A stretch of DNA of 64,000 nucleotides from CAITSH01 sp025356665. GTDB taxonomy: Bacteria; Pseudomonadota; Gammaproteobacteria; Burkholderiales; SG8-39. Shown one piece after another: positions 34,681-43,760 of this stretch (the stretch's first letter is position 1; the number at the start of each line of letters is the position of its first letter). The notes under the pieces are model-generated. The model did not search any database. It was not told the origin of the DNA and was given only the letters and a program-made list of their open reading frames with translations. The position numbers and the translations under genes were made by a program. The stretch lies in assembly GCA_025356665.1 (NCBI GenBank), contig JANXRV010000044.1:1-64000 (forward strand), in the 5' to 3' direction.

Positions 34681-35727
34681 ATGCGCCATTACCTTATTGT
34701 CCGCACCATCATCGCGTTGCTTGGACAAACGCTTGCTCGCACATCTGTTCGCATAAGGGCATCGGGCCATTGCACACTGCGCGCGCTGCTGCTGGCGACC
34801 GCCCTCGCCCCGGCAAGCCTGCTGGCGCAGGCTTACCCCGCGCAACGTATCACCCTCGTCGTTCCATTTGCCCCCGGCGGAACCAGCGACGTACTAGGCC
34901 GGGTCATCGCCGACAAGATGAAGGACACCCTCGGCCAAAACGTCATGGTTGAACTGAAGCCCGGCGCCGGCGGCAACATCGGCGCCGAATACGTTGCGCG
35001 TTCGCGACCCGATGGCTACACCGTGCTCTATGCCGGCATCAGCCTGTCCACCAACGTATCGCTGATGAAGCTTGGCTTCGATCCGCGCCATGACCTGGTA
35101 CCGGTTGGCGGCGTCGCGGGCATTCCCCACATTGTCGGCACCAGTGCCGACGGCCCGTTCAAGACGCTAAAAGACCTGGTGGGGCAGGCGCGCCAGCAAC
35201 CGGGCAGCGTCACCTACGGCTCTTCCGGGCCGGGCACCGGCAGCCATCTTGCCGGCGAGTTACTAAGCGCCGACTTCGGCCTGGGCATGACGCACATCCC
35301 CTACAAGGGCGCCGGTGCCGCCTATCCCGATCTGATCGCCGGGCGCATATCGATACTGATAGACCTGTTCGATTCGGCCGCGGCAAACGTCAGGAACGGC
35401 CGCGTGCGCGCGCTCGCAGTGACCTCGGTGCAGCGCTCGCCTTCGCTACCCGATGTTCCGACACTCGCCGAGTCCGGCTTTCCCGGCTATGAATTCCTCA
35501 CCTGGCAGGGTCTGTTCGTGCCCGCGGGGACGCCTCCGGAGGCGATACAAAAGCTTGGCGCGGCGCTAGACGCGGCACTGAAAAGCCCCGAGGTGCGCGC
35601 CCGCCTGCAGCAAGCTGGATCGGTGGAACTGCCGCGCGGCGCGCAGGCGTTCGGCCGCTACTTTGAAGCCGACGTGGAGCGCTGGGCAAGGCTCGTCAAG
35701 AACGGAACACTCGCGCCCCTGCCTTGA
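34681..35727 (+). CDS. Bug-type (TctC) solute-binding protein
   Basis: A 348-residue protein. The N-terminus before the signal helix (LRALLLATALAPASLLAQA) is unusually long, about 30 residues, so the true start may be further downstream. Mature sequence YPAQRITLVVPFAPGGTSDVLGRVIADKM, GAGGNIGAEYVARSRPDGYTVLYAG and THIPYKGAGAAYPDLIAGR is typical. It converges on another Bug gene with which it shares many motifs (SLPDVPTLAESGFPGYEF), suggesting duplication and inversion. Confidence 0.9.
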   Translation: MRHYLIVRTIIALLGQTLARTSVRIRASGHCTLRALLLATALAPASLLAQAYPAQRITLVVPFAPGGTSDVLGRVIADKMKDTLGQNVMVELKPGAGGNIGAEYVARSRPDGYTVLYAGISLSTNVSLMKLGFDPRHDLVPVGGVAGIPHIVGTSADGPFKTLKDLVGQARQQPGSVTYGSSGPGTGSHLAGELLSADFGLGMTHIPYKGAGAAYPDLIAGRISILIDLFDSAAANVRNGRVRALAVTSVQRSPSLPDVPTLAESGFPGYEFLTWQGLFVPAGTPPEAIQKLGAALDAALKSPEVRARLQQAGSVELPRGAQAFGRYFEADVERWARLVKNGTLAPLP

Positions 35728-35770
35728 TGCGGTGGCGCCAGATGGCACGCCGTCCGCCGCCCGATCCAGC

Positions 35771-36745
35771 TCAATCGATGGGCTGGATACGCCCTTCTCG
35801 CACCAGCCGAGCCCAGCGCTCGACATCGGCGAGATACCACTTGCCAAAGGCCGCGCCAGGACCGGGTAACGATTGCGCGCCCACGGCATCGAGGCGTTCT
35901 TTCACCGCATCGCTTTGCAAAGCCTGCAAGATTGCGGCCTCGAGTTTTTTCACGACTTCAGGCGGCGTCGCGGCGGGGGCGAAAAAGCCGAACCAGGTGC
36001 CGAATTCGAATCCAGGATAACCCTGCTCGGCGATGGTCGGCACATCGGGCAGTGCTTTCGATCGCTGCAATGAAGTGATGCCCAGCGCCCTGACCTTGCC
36101 GCCCTTGACTTGGCCCAGCGCCGAACCCATGACATCGGTCAGCGTCGTGATGCGCCCGGCCATCAGGTCTGGGTAGACCGCGCCGCTGCCCTTGTAGGGA
36201 ACATGCAGCATGTCTATGCCCGCCGCGGCCTTGAAGAGCTCGCCGACAAGATGGCTTCCAGTTGCGTTGCCCGAGGAACCAAAACTCGGCTGCAATTTTT
36301 TCTCCTTGGTCGCGGCAACCAGCTCCTTCAGTGTCTTGTACGGCGAATCGGCCGCGATCACCATCAGGCTGGGAATGGTCGCCACACCGGCCACCGGCAG
36401 CAGATCCTTGCGCGGATCAAAATTGAGCTTGGACAGGCTCACGCTGGTAGCAAGGCTCACCGATGCAAACAAGAACGTGTATCCGTCGGGGCGGGCATTT
36501 TTTGCCACCTGCTCGGCGCCCAGGTTGCCGCCGGCGCCCGGCTTGAGTTCGACCACGATGTTCTGACCAAGCGACTTGGCCATCTCCTGCGCGATGACGC
36601 GGCCCAGCACGTCAGCGGAACCGCCAGCGGCGTAAGGCACGATCATCTGCACCGCACGGTTCGGAAACTCTTGCGCGCCTGCCGGCAGCGTTACGACGAA
36701 GGCAGCCATGGCGGCAAGCAGCACGGAGAAGGAAAGACGGTTCAT
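35771..36745 (-). CDS. Bug-type (TctC) solute-binding protein
   Basis: A 324-residue protein. The signal peptide ends PAGAQ before EFPNRAVQMIVPYAAGGSADVLGRVIAQEM. GAGGNLGAEQVAKNARPDGYTFLFASVSLATSVSL and LHVPYKGSGAVYPDLMAGRI closely parallel the convergent neighbour at 34681. The two stops are 43 bases apart. No membrane partner is present. Confidence 0.93.
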   Translation of the reverse strand: MNRLSFSVLLAAMAAFVVTLPAGAQEFPNRAVQMIVPYAAGGSADVLGRVIAQEMAKSLGQNIVVELKPGAGGNLGAEQVAKNARPDGYTFLFASVSLATSVSLSKLNFDPRKDLLPVAGVATIPSLMVIAADSPYKTLKELVAATKEKKLQPSFGSSGNATGSHLVGELFKAAAGIDMLHVPYKGSGAVYPDLMAGRITTLTDVMGSALGQVKGGKVRALGITSLQRSKALPDVPTIAEQGYPGFEFGTWFGFFAPAATPPEVVKKLEAAILQALQSDAVKERLDAVGAQSLPGPGAAFGKWYLADVERWARLVREGRIQPID

Positions 36746-36921
36746 GCAAATACTCCTGATTTTTTAATGGAACACTTTGCGGACAACATGAAAACAAAGA
36801 AATCGGGACAGCGGAAAAAATGCTCAGCGGTGTGGCAAGCGCCCGGGCGGCCATGGTGACTGGGTACTGGTGACCGGCGACAATGGTGACATCAAAGCCA
36901 GGGTATTAAGAAATAATCAAT

Positions 36922-37030
36922 AAGTCTAAGCCTAAGTCTAAGTAGAGCAACACGGCTGCAGCAATACTGAACGCCACGCATTATTCGCGGGCATTCATGA
37001 TGCATCCATGGGCATCCATGGGCATCCATG
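36922..37030. repeat. 6-bp and 10-bp tandem repeats in a 350-base gap
   Basis: TAAGTC/TAAGCC units x4 at 36922-36945, then GGCATCCATG-type 10-bp units at 36991-37030 (three near-perfect plus one degenerate). The gap 36746-37095 contains no gene. Confidence 0.85.
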
Positions 37031-37095
37031 AAAAATTCAGCAAAGAGTGTGCCATTAGGCCGTGTCATGGGTCGCGCAACCCGCCAGACCGCGGC

Positions 37096-37929
37096 TCAAG
37101 CCCCGATTTCCAGCGTCGCGCCATGCGACAGCGCGGGCGCGAAGTGCGGCGGCATGACGCCGGCAGCCGCGCGCAAGGTAAGCGCGCACGGTCCCTCGCC
37201 ACGACTCGCGAGCCGCGCGCGCAACACCGCAGCGACCGCGGGTTCGCCGGCAAGCGCCGCAGCATTGGCCGGCGTCATCAGCACCACGCTCGCAGCCCGA
37301 ACAGGAACGACCGCCAGGCGCAAGCCCAGGCCGGGCAGCAAGAAGGAGCAGGCGTTTTCGGCCGGGCCAGGACCGAGCAGCTGCTTGTAGCGCTTGAGCG
37401 AAGCCTCGATGTCCTGCACCGCCACGGCCAGGCTGGCGACGCCGGTCGCACCGTTGGCGTGACGGCGCACCTCGCCCTCGGGCACGCGCAACGCGCGCGG
37501 CGTCACGTCACCGCACAAAAATGGCACGTCGGGTGTGGCGTGCCGCGCCGATTGCCACTGCAGTCGCGCACCGTCGGGGCGATTGCGTCCGCCTTCGATG
37601 GGTCCGTTGAGCGAGCCAAGCCCGCGCGCGCGCGCCGCGGCCAGCACTTGCGCCGTGTCGTGTGGCAGCAAGGCAAAGTCGACAAAGCCTTCGCCATGCG
37701 CCGTTTGCGTGCGATACCAGCGCTCCTCGGGCGCCGGCGCCTGCCATGCGATCAACTCGAGATAGACGCCATCCTCGAACACCACCAGCGCATTGTGGGA
37801 TGTGCGTCCGGGGTGCTTGCCCCCCTCCACCACGGTGAAGCCAAGCGCGCGGTAGTCGATGATCGTCCGGGCCAGATCGGCGACGGCGATGACGATGTGA
37901 TCCAGGGGAAGTTCTTGTGGCGATGTCAT
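37096..37929 (-). CDS. VOC/glyoxalase-like domain protein
   Basis: A 277-residue protein of the glyoxalase-like (Glyoxalase_3) type. The first module begins LDHIVIAVADLARTIIDYRALGFTVVEGGKHPGRTSHNALVVFEDGVYLELIAW. The second begins VASLAVAVQDIEASLKRYKQLLG. The HIV and ELI positions suit a VOC metal site. The substrate is unknown; dioxygenase or isomerase activity is possible. Confidence 0.82.
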   Translation of the reverse strand: MTSPQELPLDHIVIAVADLARTIIDYRALGFTVVEGGKHPGRTSHNALVVFEDGVYLELIAWQAPAPEERWYRTQTAHGEGFVDFALLPHDTAQVLAAARARGLGSLNGPIEGGRNRPDGARLQWQSARHATPDVPFLCGDVTPRALRVPEGEVRRHANGATGVASLAVAVQDIEASLKRYKQLLGPGPAENACSFLLPGLGLRLAVVPVRAASVVLMTPANAAALAGEPAVAAVLRARLASRGEGPCALTLRAAAGVMPPHFAPALSHGATLEIGA

Positions 37930-38260
37930 TGCGAATTACTTTCAAAGAATTTCAAAGAATAGGGGGCGGCGGTCGGGTGACATAGAGATGGTAATGCCAA
38001 GGGTGCATCACACCAGCGGTATCGCGGTGCCGCGCGGCGGGCAAGAGCCCATTCTCCTACAGCCGATGTGCTAGCTCAACCGGCAAACCGGCAACGCGGG
38101 AATTATTGTATGGCAGCATGCACGGTGCGGCGCAGCGCCGCACTTCGAACTTAAATTCGCAGGCCGCCTGAAAACCCGCATCAGCAGGCCCTCTCCAGTC
38201 TATCGCCTGCGGCGGCCGGGGACCGGTCGGCGGCGCCTGTAGGCTACAGGTGGGCACACA
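37930..38260. other. 331-base gap without a gene
   Basis: It holds an 11-bp near-repeat (TTTCAAAGAAT x2 at about 37939-37960) and a partial REP-like copy (CCTGAAAACCCGCATCAG near 38167). No convincing coding sequence or RNA is seen. Confidence 0.5.
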
Positions 38261-38941
38261 CTAGGCCCGCCTTCCCGGACGAAAGTGGCTCGTATCATCG
38301 TAGTAACGCGGGTCGTCGTTATCCGCCACCCAGCCTGGAATACCCAGCACCGGCAGCGGCGCAAGTGCGCGCGTCGAATGGAGCGAAGCCAGGGCCAGTG
38401 CGACGCGTTCATCGAGCAGGGCCCGCGGCAGGTCGGCATCAGCAGCAATAATCAGCGCATGCGCGGTGATGCCCTTGTAAGGTGCGAGCAGCTTTTCAGC
38501 CAGCGCATGACCCAGCACGTGAAAGCGCATCGCCAGCCGCGCCTCGACGCGGTGCTCCCAGAACAGCGGCTTCCATTTGAAGTCGCGCAACAAGGCCGCA
38601 AGCGCGGGGTCGGCACACGTGACGACAAGGCCGCTTTCATCGAACAGGGTCAGGGCGTCGCGCACCGGGCTGCGCAGGCTGCCCTGCTGCGCCGCCAGTT
38701 GTTCGCAATGCAGGCGGTTGAGCGCGGCCTTGCTCAGGGGAAAGTCCAGCCAGGCCCTGGCGTTGAGCAGGTCATGCACATTATCCGCCCGGGTGGCCAC
38801 CGCCCCCGTGTCGCGGATGCGCTGTTCGTAGTTGAGGCCGTCTTCGTGAGGCGCAACAAAATGCAGCGGCGCACTGCCGCCGGAAACAAGGCCGCGCGCT
38901 GCAGCCTGTTGGTTGAGTTCGTCTAGGGAGAGAAACTTCAG
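38261..38941 (-). CDS. DUF3025-family protein with no standard start codon
   Basis: Core sequence DTGAVATRADNVHDLLNARAWLDFPLSKAALN and CAPYKGITAHA-like LLAPYKGITAHALI mark DUF3025, a family of unknown function. Family similarity extends upstream of the first usable GTG (38800) as DELNQQAAARGLVSGG and FVAPHEDGLNYEQRI. In that extension no ATG, GTG or TTG occurs before an in-frame TGA at about 38998 inside pyrC. A CTG at 38941, overlapping the pyrC stop, is the best candidate start and is used here. Otherwise the gene is N-terminally truncated. Confidence 0.7.
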   Translation of the reverse strand: MKFLSLDELNQQAAARGLVSGGSAPLHFVAPHEDGLNYEQRIRDTGAVATRADNVHDLLNARAWLDFPLSKAALNRLHCEQLAAQQGSLRSPVRDALTLFDESGLVVTCADPALAALLRDFKWKPLFWEHRVEARLAMRFHVLGHALAEKLLAPYKGITAHALIIAADADLPRALLDERVALALASLHSTRALAPLPVLGIPGWVADNDDPRYYDDTSHFRPGRRA

Positions 38942-39975
38942 ACCAGGCGCCAGGATATGGGCTCCCCCGCGCGCAAGGGCACCAACTCCCCCTCTTCACC
39001 AAAAGGCAGTGTTGCAGCCACCTGCCATGGATCTTTTTTCAGCGTAATGCTGCCCTCGTTGCGCGGCAGGCGGTAAAAATCCGGGCCGTTGAAACTGGCA
39101 AAGGCCTCGAGCTTGTGCAACATGCCGACCTCGTCGAAGGCCTCGGCGTAAAGCTCAATGGCAGCGTGCGCCGTGTAGCAGCCGGCGTGCCCGCACGTGG
39201 ACTCCTTGTTACCGCGCGAATGCGGCGCGCTGTCGGTACCTAGAAAGAATTTCGCGCCGCCCCCCGTGGCCGCCTTGAGCAGCGCCTGGCGGTGCTCTTC
39301 GCGCTTGAGTATGGGCAGGCAGAAGTAATGCGGACGTATGCCGCCGGAAAACAGCGCGTTGCGGTTGAACAGCAGGTGGTGGGCGGTGATGGTGGCGCCG
39401 ACCTTGGCCGGCGCCTTTGCCACATAGTCGGCGGCGTCACGCGTGGTGATGTGCTCGAGCACCACACGCAGGTCGGGAAAGCGCTCGACGATTTGCGGTG
39501 CGAGCACCGTCTCTATGAACACCTTTTCACGGTCAAATATGTCCACGGACGGATCGGTGACTTCACCGTGGATCAGCAGCGGCAAGTCGTAGTCCTGCAT
39601 CGCCTCGAGCACCGGGAAGACACGCGACAGGCGCGTCACGCCCGAATCCGAGTTGGTGGTGGCGCCGGCCGGGTAATATTTCACCGCGTGCACGATGCCC
39701 GACTGCTTGGCGCGGGCGATCTCCTCGGGCGTGGTCTGGTCGGTGAAATACAGCGTCATCAGCGGTTCGAATTTGCTCCCTGCCGGGAGGGCGTCGAGAA
39801 TGCGCATGCGGTAACTCATGGCATCATCGGTGCTCACCACCGGCGGCTTTAGGTTGGGCATGACAATGGCGCGGGCGAACTGGCGCGCAGTGTCGGGCAG
39901 CACGGCGGCGAGCACTTCGCCGTCACGCAGGTGCAGGTGCCAATCGTCGGGTCGGGTCAGGGTCAGGGTTTGCAT
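38938..39975 (-). CDS. pyrC: dihydroorotase
   Basis: A 345-residue class II dihydroorotase, converting carbamoyl aspartate to dihydroorotate in pyrimidine synthesis. Zn ligands: DDWHLHLRDG (HxH), the carboxylated Lys in VKYYPAGATTNSDSG, LLIHGEVT, VVLEHITTRDAADYV, and the Asp in FLGTDSAPHSRGNKE. It ends WRLV, with its TGA overlapping the DUF3025 frame. Confidence 0.97.
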   Translation of the reverse strand: MQTLTLTRPDDWHLHLRDGEVLAAVLPDTARQFARAIVMPNLKPPVVSTDDAMSYRMRILDALPAGSKFEPLMTLYFTDQTTPEEIARAKQSGIVHAVKYYPAGATTNSDSGVTRLSRVFPVLEAMQDYDLPLLIHGEVTDPSVDIFDREKVFIETVLAPQIVERFPDLRVVLEHITTRDAADYVAKAPAKVGATITAHHLLFNRNALFSGGIRPHYFCLPILKREEHRQALLKAATGGGAKFFLGTDSAPHSRGNKESTCGHAGCYTAHAAIELYAEAFDEVGMLHKLEAFASFNGPDFYRLPRNEGSITLKKDPWQVAATLPFGEEGELVPLRAGEPISWRLV

Positions 39976-40102
39976 GCGGTATTTTCTTGACGTGAATAGA
40001 GGTAAATGAAGACGGGGCAGGCGTGCTGCTGAGCGTCAATTTTAACCGCTAGCAGCCAGCGCAGCCCGCGCTTCGGCGCGACCGGAAAATGACCGGTATG
40101 CC

Positions 40103-40137
40103 GGCTGAAAACCCGCGCCAGGAAAGGCTTTCCAGCC
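40103..40137. repeat. REP-like palindrome
   Basis: GGCTGAAAACCCGCGCCAG, then GGCTTTCCAGCC. It lies 20 bases beyond the rsmI stop, between rsmI and pyrC. It is one of the best conserved copies. Confidence 0.8.
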
Positions 40138-40156
40138 ATTCCCCCCTCAGGCCGGC

Positions 40157-41065
40157 TCAAACCCCATCATCATCATTGCGGCGACCGGCGCGCGCCAGCG
40201 CATGTGCGTAGAGCACGTCCCGCGGCACGCCGGTGATCGCGGCGGCAAGCTTGGCGGCCTTGGCCGGCGGCAGTTCGGCGGCAACGAGGGCCAGCACGCG
40301 CTCGGCCTCGACATCGAGCGCGCGCTCGGCCTCGGCCCCAGGGGCGCCGGACACGATCAGCACAAATTCACCACGGCGGTTGTTGTCGTCGGCGGCAAGC
40401 CAGGCCTGCGCCTGGTCTAGCCGGCAACGGTGAATCGACTCGAACATCTTGGTCAGTTCGCGCGCCAGCACCACGGTGCGTCCGGGCTCGAAGCTCTCGG
40501 CGAGGTCGTCAATGCACTCGGCGATGCGATGCGGTGCCTCGTAAAAAACCAGCGCGTGTGGCAGGTCGCACAAGGACTCGAGCACCTTGCGCCGCGCCCC
40601 CGCCTTGGCCGGCAAAAAACCGTAAAACAAAAATGCCGTTTCAACCATGCCGGCCGCAGATAGCGCGGTGATCGCGGCGTTGGGGCCGGGAATGGGGGTG
40701 ACGCGATAACCTGCATCGAGCACGCGCGCAACGGCCAGCGCCCCCGGATCGGAGATGGCCGGGGTGCCCGCATCGCTGACCAGGGCCACCGATTGTCCAG
40801 CGGCGAGCGCAGCGATCAGTTTGTCGGCGACGCGCGCCTCATTGTGTTCGTGCAAGGCCAGCAACCTGCCCTTGATACCGTGATGGGCCAGCAGGTTGGC
40901 CGTGGTGCGCGTATCTTCGGCGGCGACCAGGTCGGCGCCGCGCAGCGTTTCCAGCGCACGCAGCGTGATATCGCCCAGATTACCAAGCGGCGTGGCGACC
41001 ACATATAATTGGCCTCCCTCAATGCGGCCCCCAATCACAGGTGTGTGCTCATGCGGCTTGGTCAT
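40157..41065 (-). CDS. rsmI: 16S rRNA (cytidine1402-2'-O)-methyltransferase
   Basis: A 302-residue SAM-dependent tetrapyrrole-methylase-fold enzyme. QLYVVATPLGNLGDITLRALETL, AAEDTRTTANLLAHHGI, SVALVSDAGTPAISDPG and the TPIPGPNAAITALSAAG block are diagnostic. It methylates C1402 of 16S rRNA. It is divergent from lpoA as in E. coli; the two starts overlap by about 15 bases. Confidence 0.97.
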   Translation of the reverse strand: MTKPHEHTPVIGGRIEGGQLYVVATPLGNLGDITLRALETLRGADLVAAEDTRTTANLLAHHGIKGRLLALHEHNEARVADKLIAALAAGQSVALVSDAGTPAISDPGALAVARVLDAGYRVTPIPGPNAAITALSAAGMVETAFLFYGFLPAKAGARRKVLESLCDLPHALVFYEAPHRIAECIDDLAESFEPGRTVVLARELTKMFESIHRCRLDQAQAWLAADDNNRRGEFVLIVSGAPGAEAERALDVEAERVLALVAAELPPAKAAKLAAAITGVPRDVLYAHALARAGRRNDDDGV

Positions 41066-42217
41066 GGCGTTGCGCGGCTTCGGTTGATGTTGTCATTGCT
41101 GCCCTTATTGCTGCTGGCGCCGGCATTGTGCGCGGCCCAGGGCAAAGCGGCAAGCACCGGAAACGCGCCCGCCGCGGCTGCGGCCGCAGCGGCAGCGCCA
41201 CAGTCAGGGGTGACAGGCGCGACCGGCGCAGCGGCGGCTACGCTGCCGCTGCAGCCCGCCGGCGAGATCGCGCTGCTACTGCCGCTCAAGTCGGCTGATT
41301 TCCAGGCCGCCGCCGATGCACTGCGCCTGGGCTTTATGACTGCCCGCGAGCGCGACGGCGACAAGATCTCGGTCACCATTCGCGCCACCGACGCCTCGGG
41401 CGAGAACATCATGCTCGAGTACGATGCCGCCGTGCGCGCCGGCGCAAAGGTGGTGGTAGGCCCGCTGACGCGATCGGGCGTCGCCGCCCTTGCCGCCAGC
41501 GGCCGCGTCAATGTGCCGACCCTTGCGCTCAATTACCCCGAGCCGCAAGCCAACATGCCGGAAAAGCTCTACGGCTTCGGCCTGTCGATCGAACTGGAGG
41601 CGCGCCAGGTCGCGCTACAGGCCTGGATCGATGGCATCAAGGACGTGCTGGCCGTCACCGCATCATCCCCGCTGGCACGCCGCGCCAGCCTCGCGTTTAG
41701 CGAAAGTTTTCGCGCGCTTGGCGGCGTCATCAGCGAGTCCCTTGAGTTCACCCCGGCCTCCGATCTTGCGCAACTCAAGCTCATTGTCACCAACAGCGGG
41801 GCGGACGGGATCTTCCTTGCCGCCGATGTCGAGCAGGCGCGCCAGGTGAGGCCCTTCCTCTCAGCCGCGCTGCCCACCTATGCCACCTCGCTGCTCTACT
41901 CAGGACGCAACGATGCGCTCGCCAATGTCGACCTTAACGGCATCCGCTTTGTCGAAATGCCCTGGCTGGTGCAGCCCGATCACCCGGCGGTGATGAGCTA
42001 TCCGCGCTTTGACAGCATCGCCCCGGAGTTGCAACGCTTTTACGCGCTCGGGGTGGACGCGTTTCGCCTCGCCTCGGAGTTGGTGCGCAAGCGCAGCGGC
42101 ATCACCCTGGACGGGGTCACCGGCAAGCTGACCTTGCTGCGCGGAACGGTTGAACGCGAAGCGGTCGCAGCGCAGTTTCGAGACGGTGCCGCGATAGCGC
42201 TGAGCCCTTCGCGCTGA
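41051..42217 (+). CDS. lpoA: penicillin-binding protein activator, LpoA-like
   Basis: A 388-residue exported protein. The signal sequence is LRLMLSLLPLLLLAPALCAAQ and a low-complexity Ala/Gly linker follows. The body is a type I periplasmic-binding fold: GEIALLLPLKSADFQAAADALRLGFMTA, VVGPLTRSGVAALAA, GVDAFRLASEL. It corresponds to the C-terminal domain of E. coli LpoA, which activates PBP1a; the N-terminal TPR domain is missing. A Cys in the signal end could be lipidated but is not a clean lipobox. ATG at 41087 is an alternative start. Confidence 0.82.
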   Translation: MRLGHGVARLRLMLSLLPLLLLAPALCAAQGKAASTGNAPAAAAAAAAAPQSGVTGATGAAAATLPLQPAGEIALLLPLKSADFQAAADALRLGFMTARERDGDKISVTIRATDASGENIMLEYDAAVRAGAKVVVGPLTRSGVAALAASGRVNVPTLALNYPEPQANMPEKLYGFGLSIELEARQVALQAWIDGIKDVLAVTASSPLARRASLAFSESFRALGGVISESLEFTPASDLAQLKLIVTNSGADGIFLAADVEQARQVRPFLSAALPTYATSLLYSGRNDALANVDLNGIRFVEMPWLVQPDHPAVMSYPRFDSIAPELQRFYALGVDAFRLASELVRKRSGITLDGVTGKLTLLRGTVEREAVAAQFRDGAAIALSPSR

Positions 42218-42280
42218 CACGCCCAGCCGGGGCAGCGGCAGGGTCGGGAAAAGGCAAAAAAACAGCAGGGGAAAATAAAC

Positions 42281-42628
42281 GTGTTGAAACCGGGCGCGGG
42301 CCAAACCGCCGAGGACATCGCCGCAAACTGGTTGCAAAAACAGGGTCTGCGCCTGGTGACGCGCAATTTTCGCTGCCGCGCCGGCGAAATCGACCTGATC
42401 CTGCGCGATGGCCCAAGCCTGGTCTTCGCCGAGGTGCGTTATCGCGCCAGCCAGGCCTTCGGCGGCGCGGCGGCGAGCATTGATGCAAAAAAGCGTCATC
42501 GCATCCTCACCGCCGCGCGTTACTACCTCATGGACAAACCCGATCAGGCCTGCCGTTTCGATGTGATCGTACTCGACCGGCTCGACGCGGCGGCGGTTGA
42601 ATGGCTGCGCGACGCCTTCGGCGAATAG
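42281..42628 (+). CDS. yraN: UPF0102 / YraN-family endonuclease-like protein
   Basis: A 115-residue protein. GQTAEDIAANWLQKQGLRLVTRNFRCRAGEIDLILRDGPSLVFAEVRYR carries the restriction-endonuclease-like E...D...ExR core. In most members the last motif reads EVKxR; here it is EVRYR. Position after lpoA is conserved in proteobacteria. The start is GTG at 42281, weakly preceded by AGGGGAA. The biochemical role is unproven. Confidence 0.92.
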   Translation: MLKPGAGQTAEDIAANWLQKQGLRLVTRNFRCRAGEIDLILRDGPSLVFAEVRYRASQAFGGAAASIDAKKRHRILTAARYYLMDKPDQACRFDVIVLDRLDAAAVEWLRDAFGE

Positions 42629-43032
42629 CGCCGGATAGCCCGTCTCAGGCCCGGACCCGCAGGCTCGCGGCGGCCGCGCTGCTGGCGGCCTTATGGTGGG
42701 GCGCCGCGGCGCCCGCGGCGGCGCAGCAGGTGCGCATGCTGGTGCAAAGCTCCCCCCTGGCCGGCTTCAGCCACCACGAGGGGCGCGCGCTGTGGCCCGG
42801 TTTGTCTCGCGGCGATACCCTGGCGCTGGTGCGCGAGGTCGACAATCCGCACGATGCCAACGCGGTGGCGGTGCTGTGGCGCGGCCACAAGCTGGGCTAT
42901 GTGCCGCGCACGCAAAACACCGCCCTCGCCTGGGCCATGGATCGCGGCGAAACGATCAGCGCGCGCATCAGCGCATTGCGCAAGGCACGCAATCCGCGCA
43001 AACGGATTGAATTTGAAGTGTTTGTGGAATAA
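42601..43032 (+). CDS. exported HIRAN-domain protein
   Basis: A 143-residue protein. Residues about 20-42 (RRLAAAALLAALWWGAAAPAAAQ) form a signal peptide or anchor. The rest is a HIRAN domain: SPLAGFSHHEGRALWPGLSRGDTLALVREVDNPHDANAVAVLWRGHKLGYVPR. HIRAN domains in cytoplasmic helicases bind DNA 3' ends, so an exported solo version is puzzling. The ATG at 42601 overlaps the end of yraN by 28 bases in another frame. Confidence 0.8.
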   Translation: MAARRLRRIAPDSPSQARTRRLAAAALLAALWWGAAAPAAAQQVRMLVQSSPLAGFSHHEGRALWPGLSRGDTLALVREVDNPHDANAVAVLWRGHKLGYVPRTQNTALAWAMDRGETISARISALRKARNPRKRIEFEVFVE

Positions 43033-43166
43033 GCACGCCGGGAGGCGGGGCGAAGCCTGACGGTGGTGTAAACTGGCCCCCTACGCCTTAGTGGTCATAC
43101 GCTCCAGACGCGAGCACAAAAAAGCACGCGCCGGCAGCCCCGACGGCAGCAGACAAGAAAGAAGGA

Positions 43167-43760
43167 ATGGATCTAACAGCCCGCATCATCCGGCACTTTC
43201 AGGACAGCGCCCAAACAAAACTGGACGCAGTAGCGGCACTCGCCGGGCCGGTCGCCCGCGCCGCCGAACTCATGGCTGACGCCCTCAAAGCCGGCGCCAA
43301 GGTCATGGCCTGCGGCAACGGCGGCTCGGCCGCCGATGCGCAGCACTTTGCCGCCGAGTTGCTCGGCCGTTTCGAGCGCGAGCGCGGCGAACTGGCCGCA
43401 CTGGCCCTGACCACCGACACCTCGGCCATCACCGCCATCGCCAACGACTACGATTACAACCAGGTGTTCGCCAAGCAGTTGCGCGGCCTCGGCCGCAAGG
43501 GCGATGTACTGCTGGCCATTTCCACCAGCGGCAACTCGGCCAACGTCGTCGAAGCCATCGCCGCCGCACACGAGCGCGGCATCCGCGTGGTGGCGCTGAC
43601 CGGCAAGGACGGCGGCAAGATCGGCGCCATGCTCAAGGCGGATGACGTAAATCTTTGCGTTCCCAATAGCCGCACCGCACGCATACAGGAGGTGCATCTT
43701 TTGATGCTCCACTGCCTGTGCGACGGCATCGACCAACTTTTGTTCGGAGAAACCACATGA
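43167..43760 (+). CDS. diaA: DiaA/phosphoheptose isomerase-family SIS protein
   Basis: A 197-residue SIS-domain protein. VMACGNGGSAADAQHFAAELLGRFERER and LLAISTSGNSANVVEAI are the sugar-phosphate-binding blocks, and ARIQEVHLLMLHCLCDGID closes it. Its place between yraN and dolP matches E. coli diaA, a regulator of DnaA loading. The sequence alone does not exclude GmhA (sedoheptulose 7-phosphate isomerase). Confidence 0.9.
   Translation: MDLTARIIRHFQDSAQTKLDAVAALAGPVARAAELMADALKAGAKVMACGNGGSAADAQHFAAELLGRFERERGELAALALTTDTSAITAIANDYDYNQVFAKQLRGLGRKGDVLLAISTSGNSANVVEAIAAAHERGIRVVALTGKDGGKIGAMLKADDVNLCVPNSRTARIQEVHLLMLHCLCDGIDQLLFGETT

Noticed and set aside
38057..38257. 66-codon minus-strand frame between the VOC and DUF3025 genes
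   Set aside because: It has no recognisable domain, includes a partial REP copy, and lacks a good ribosome binding site.
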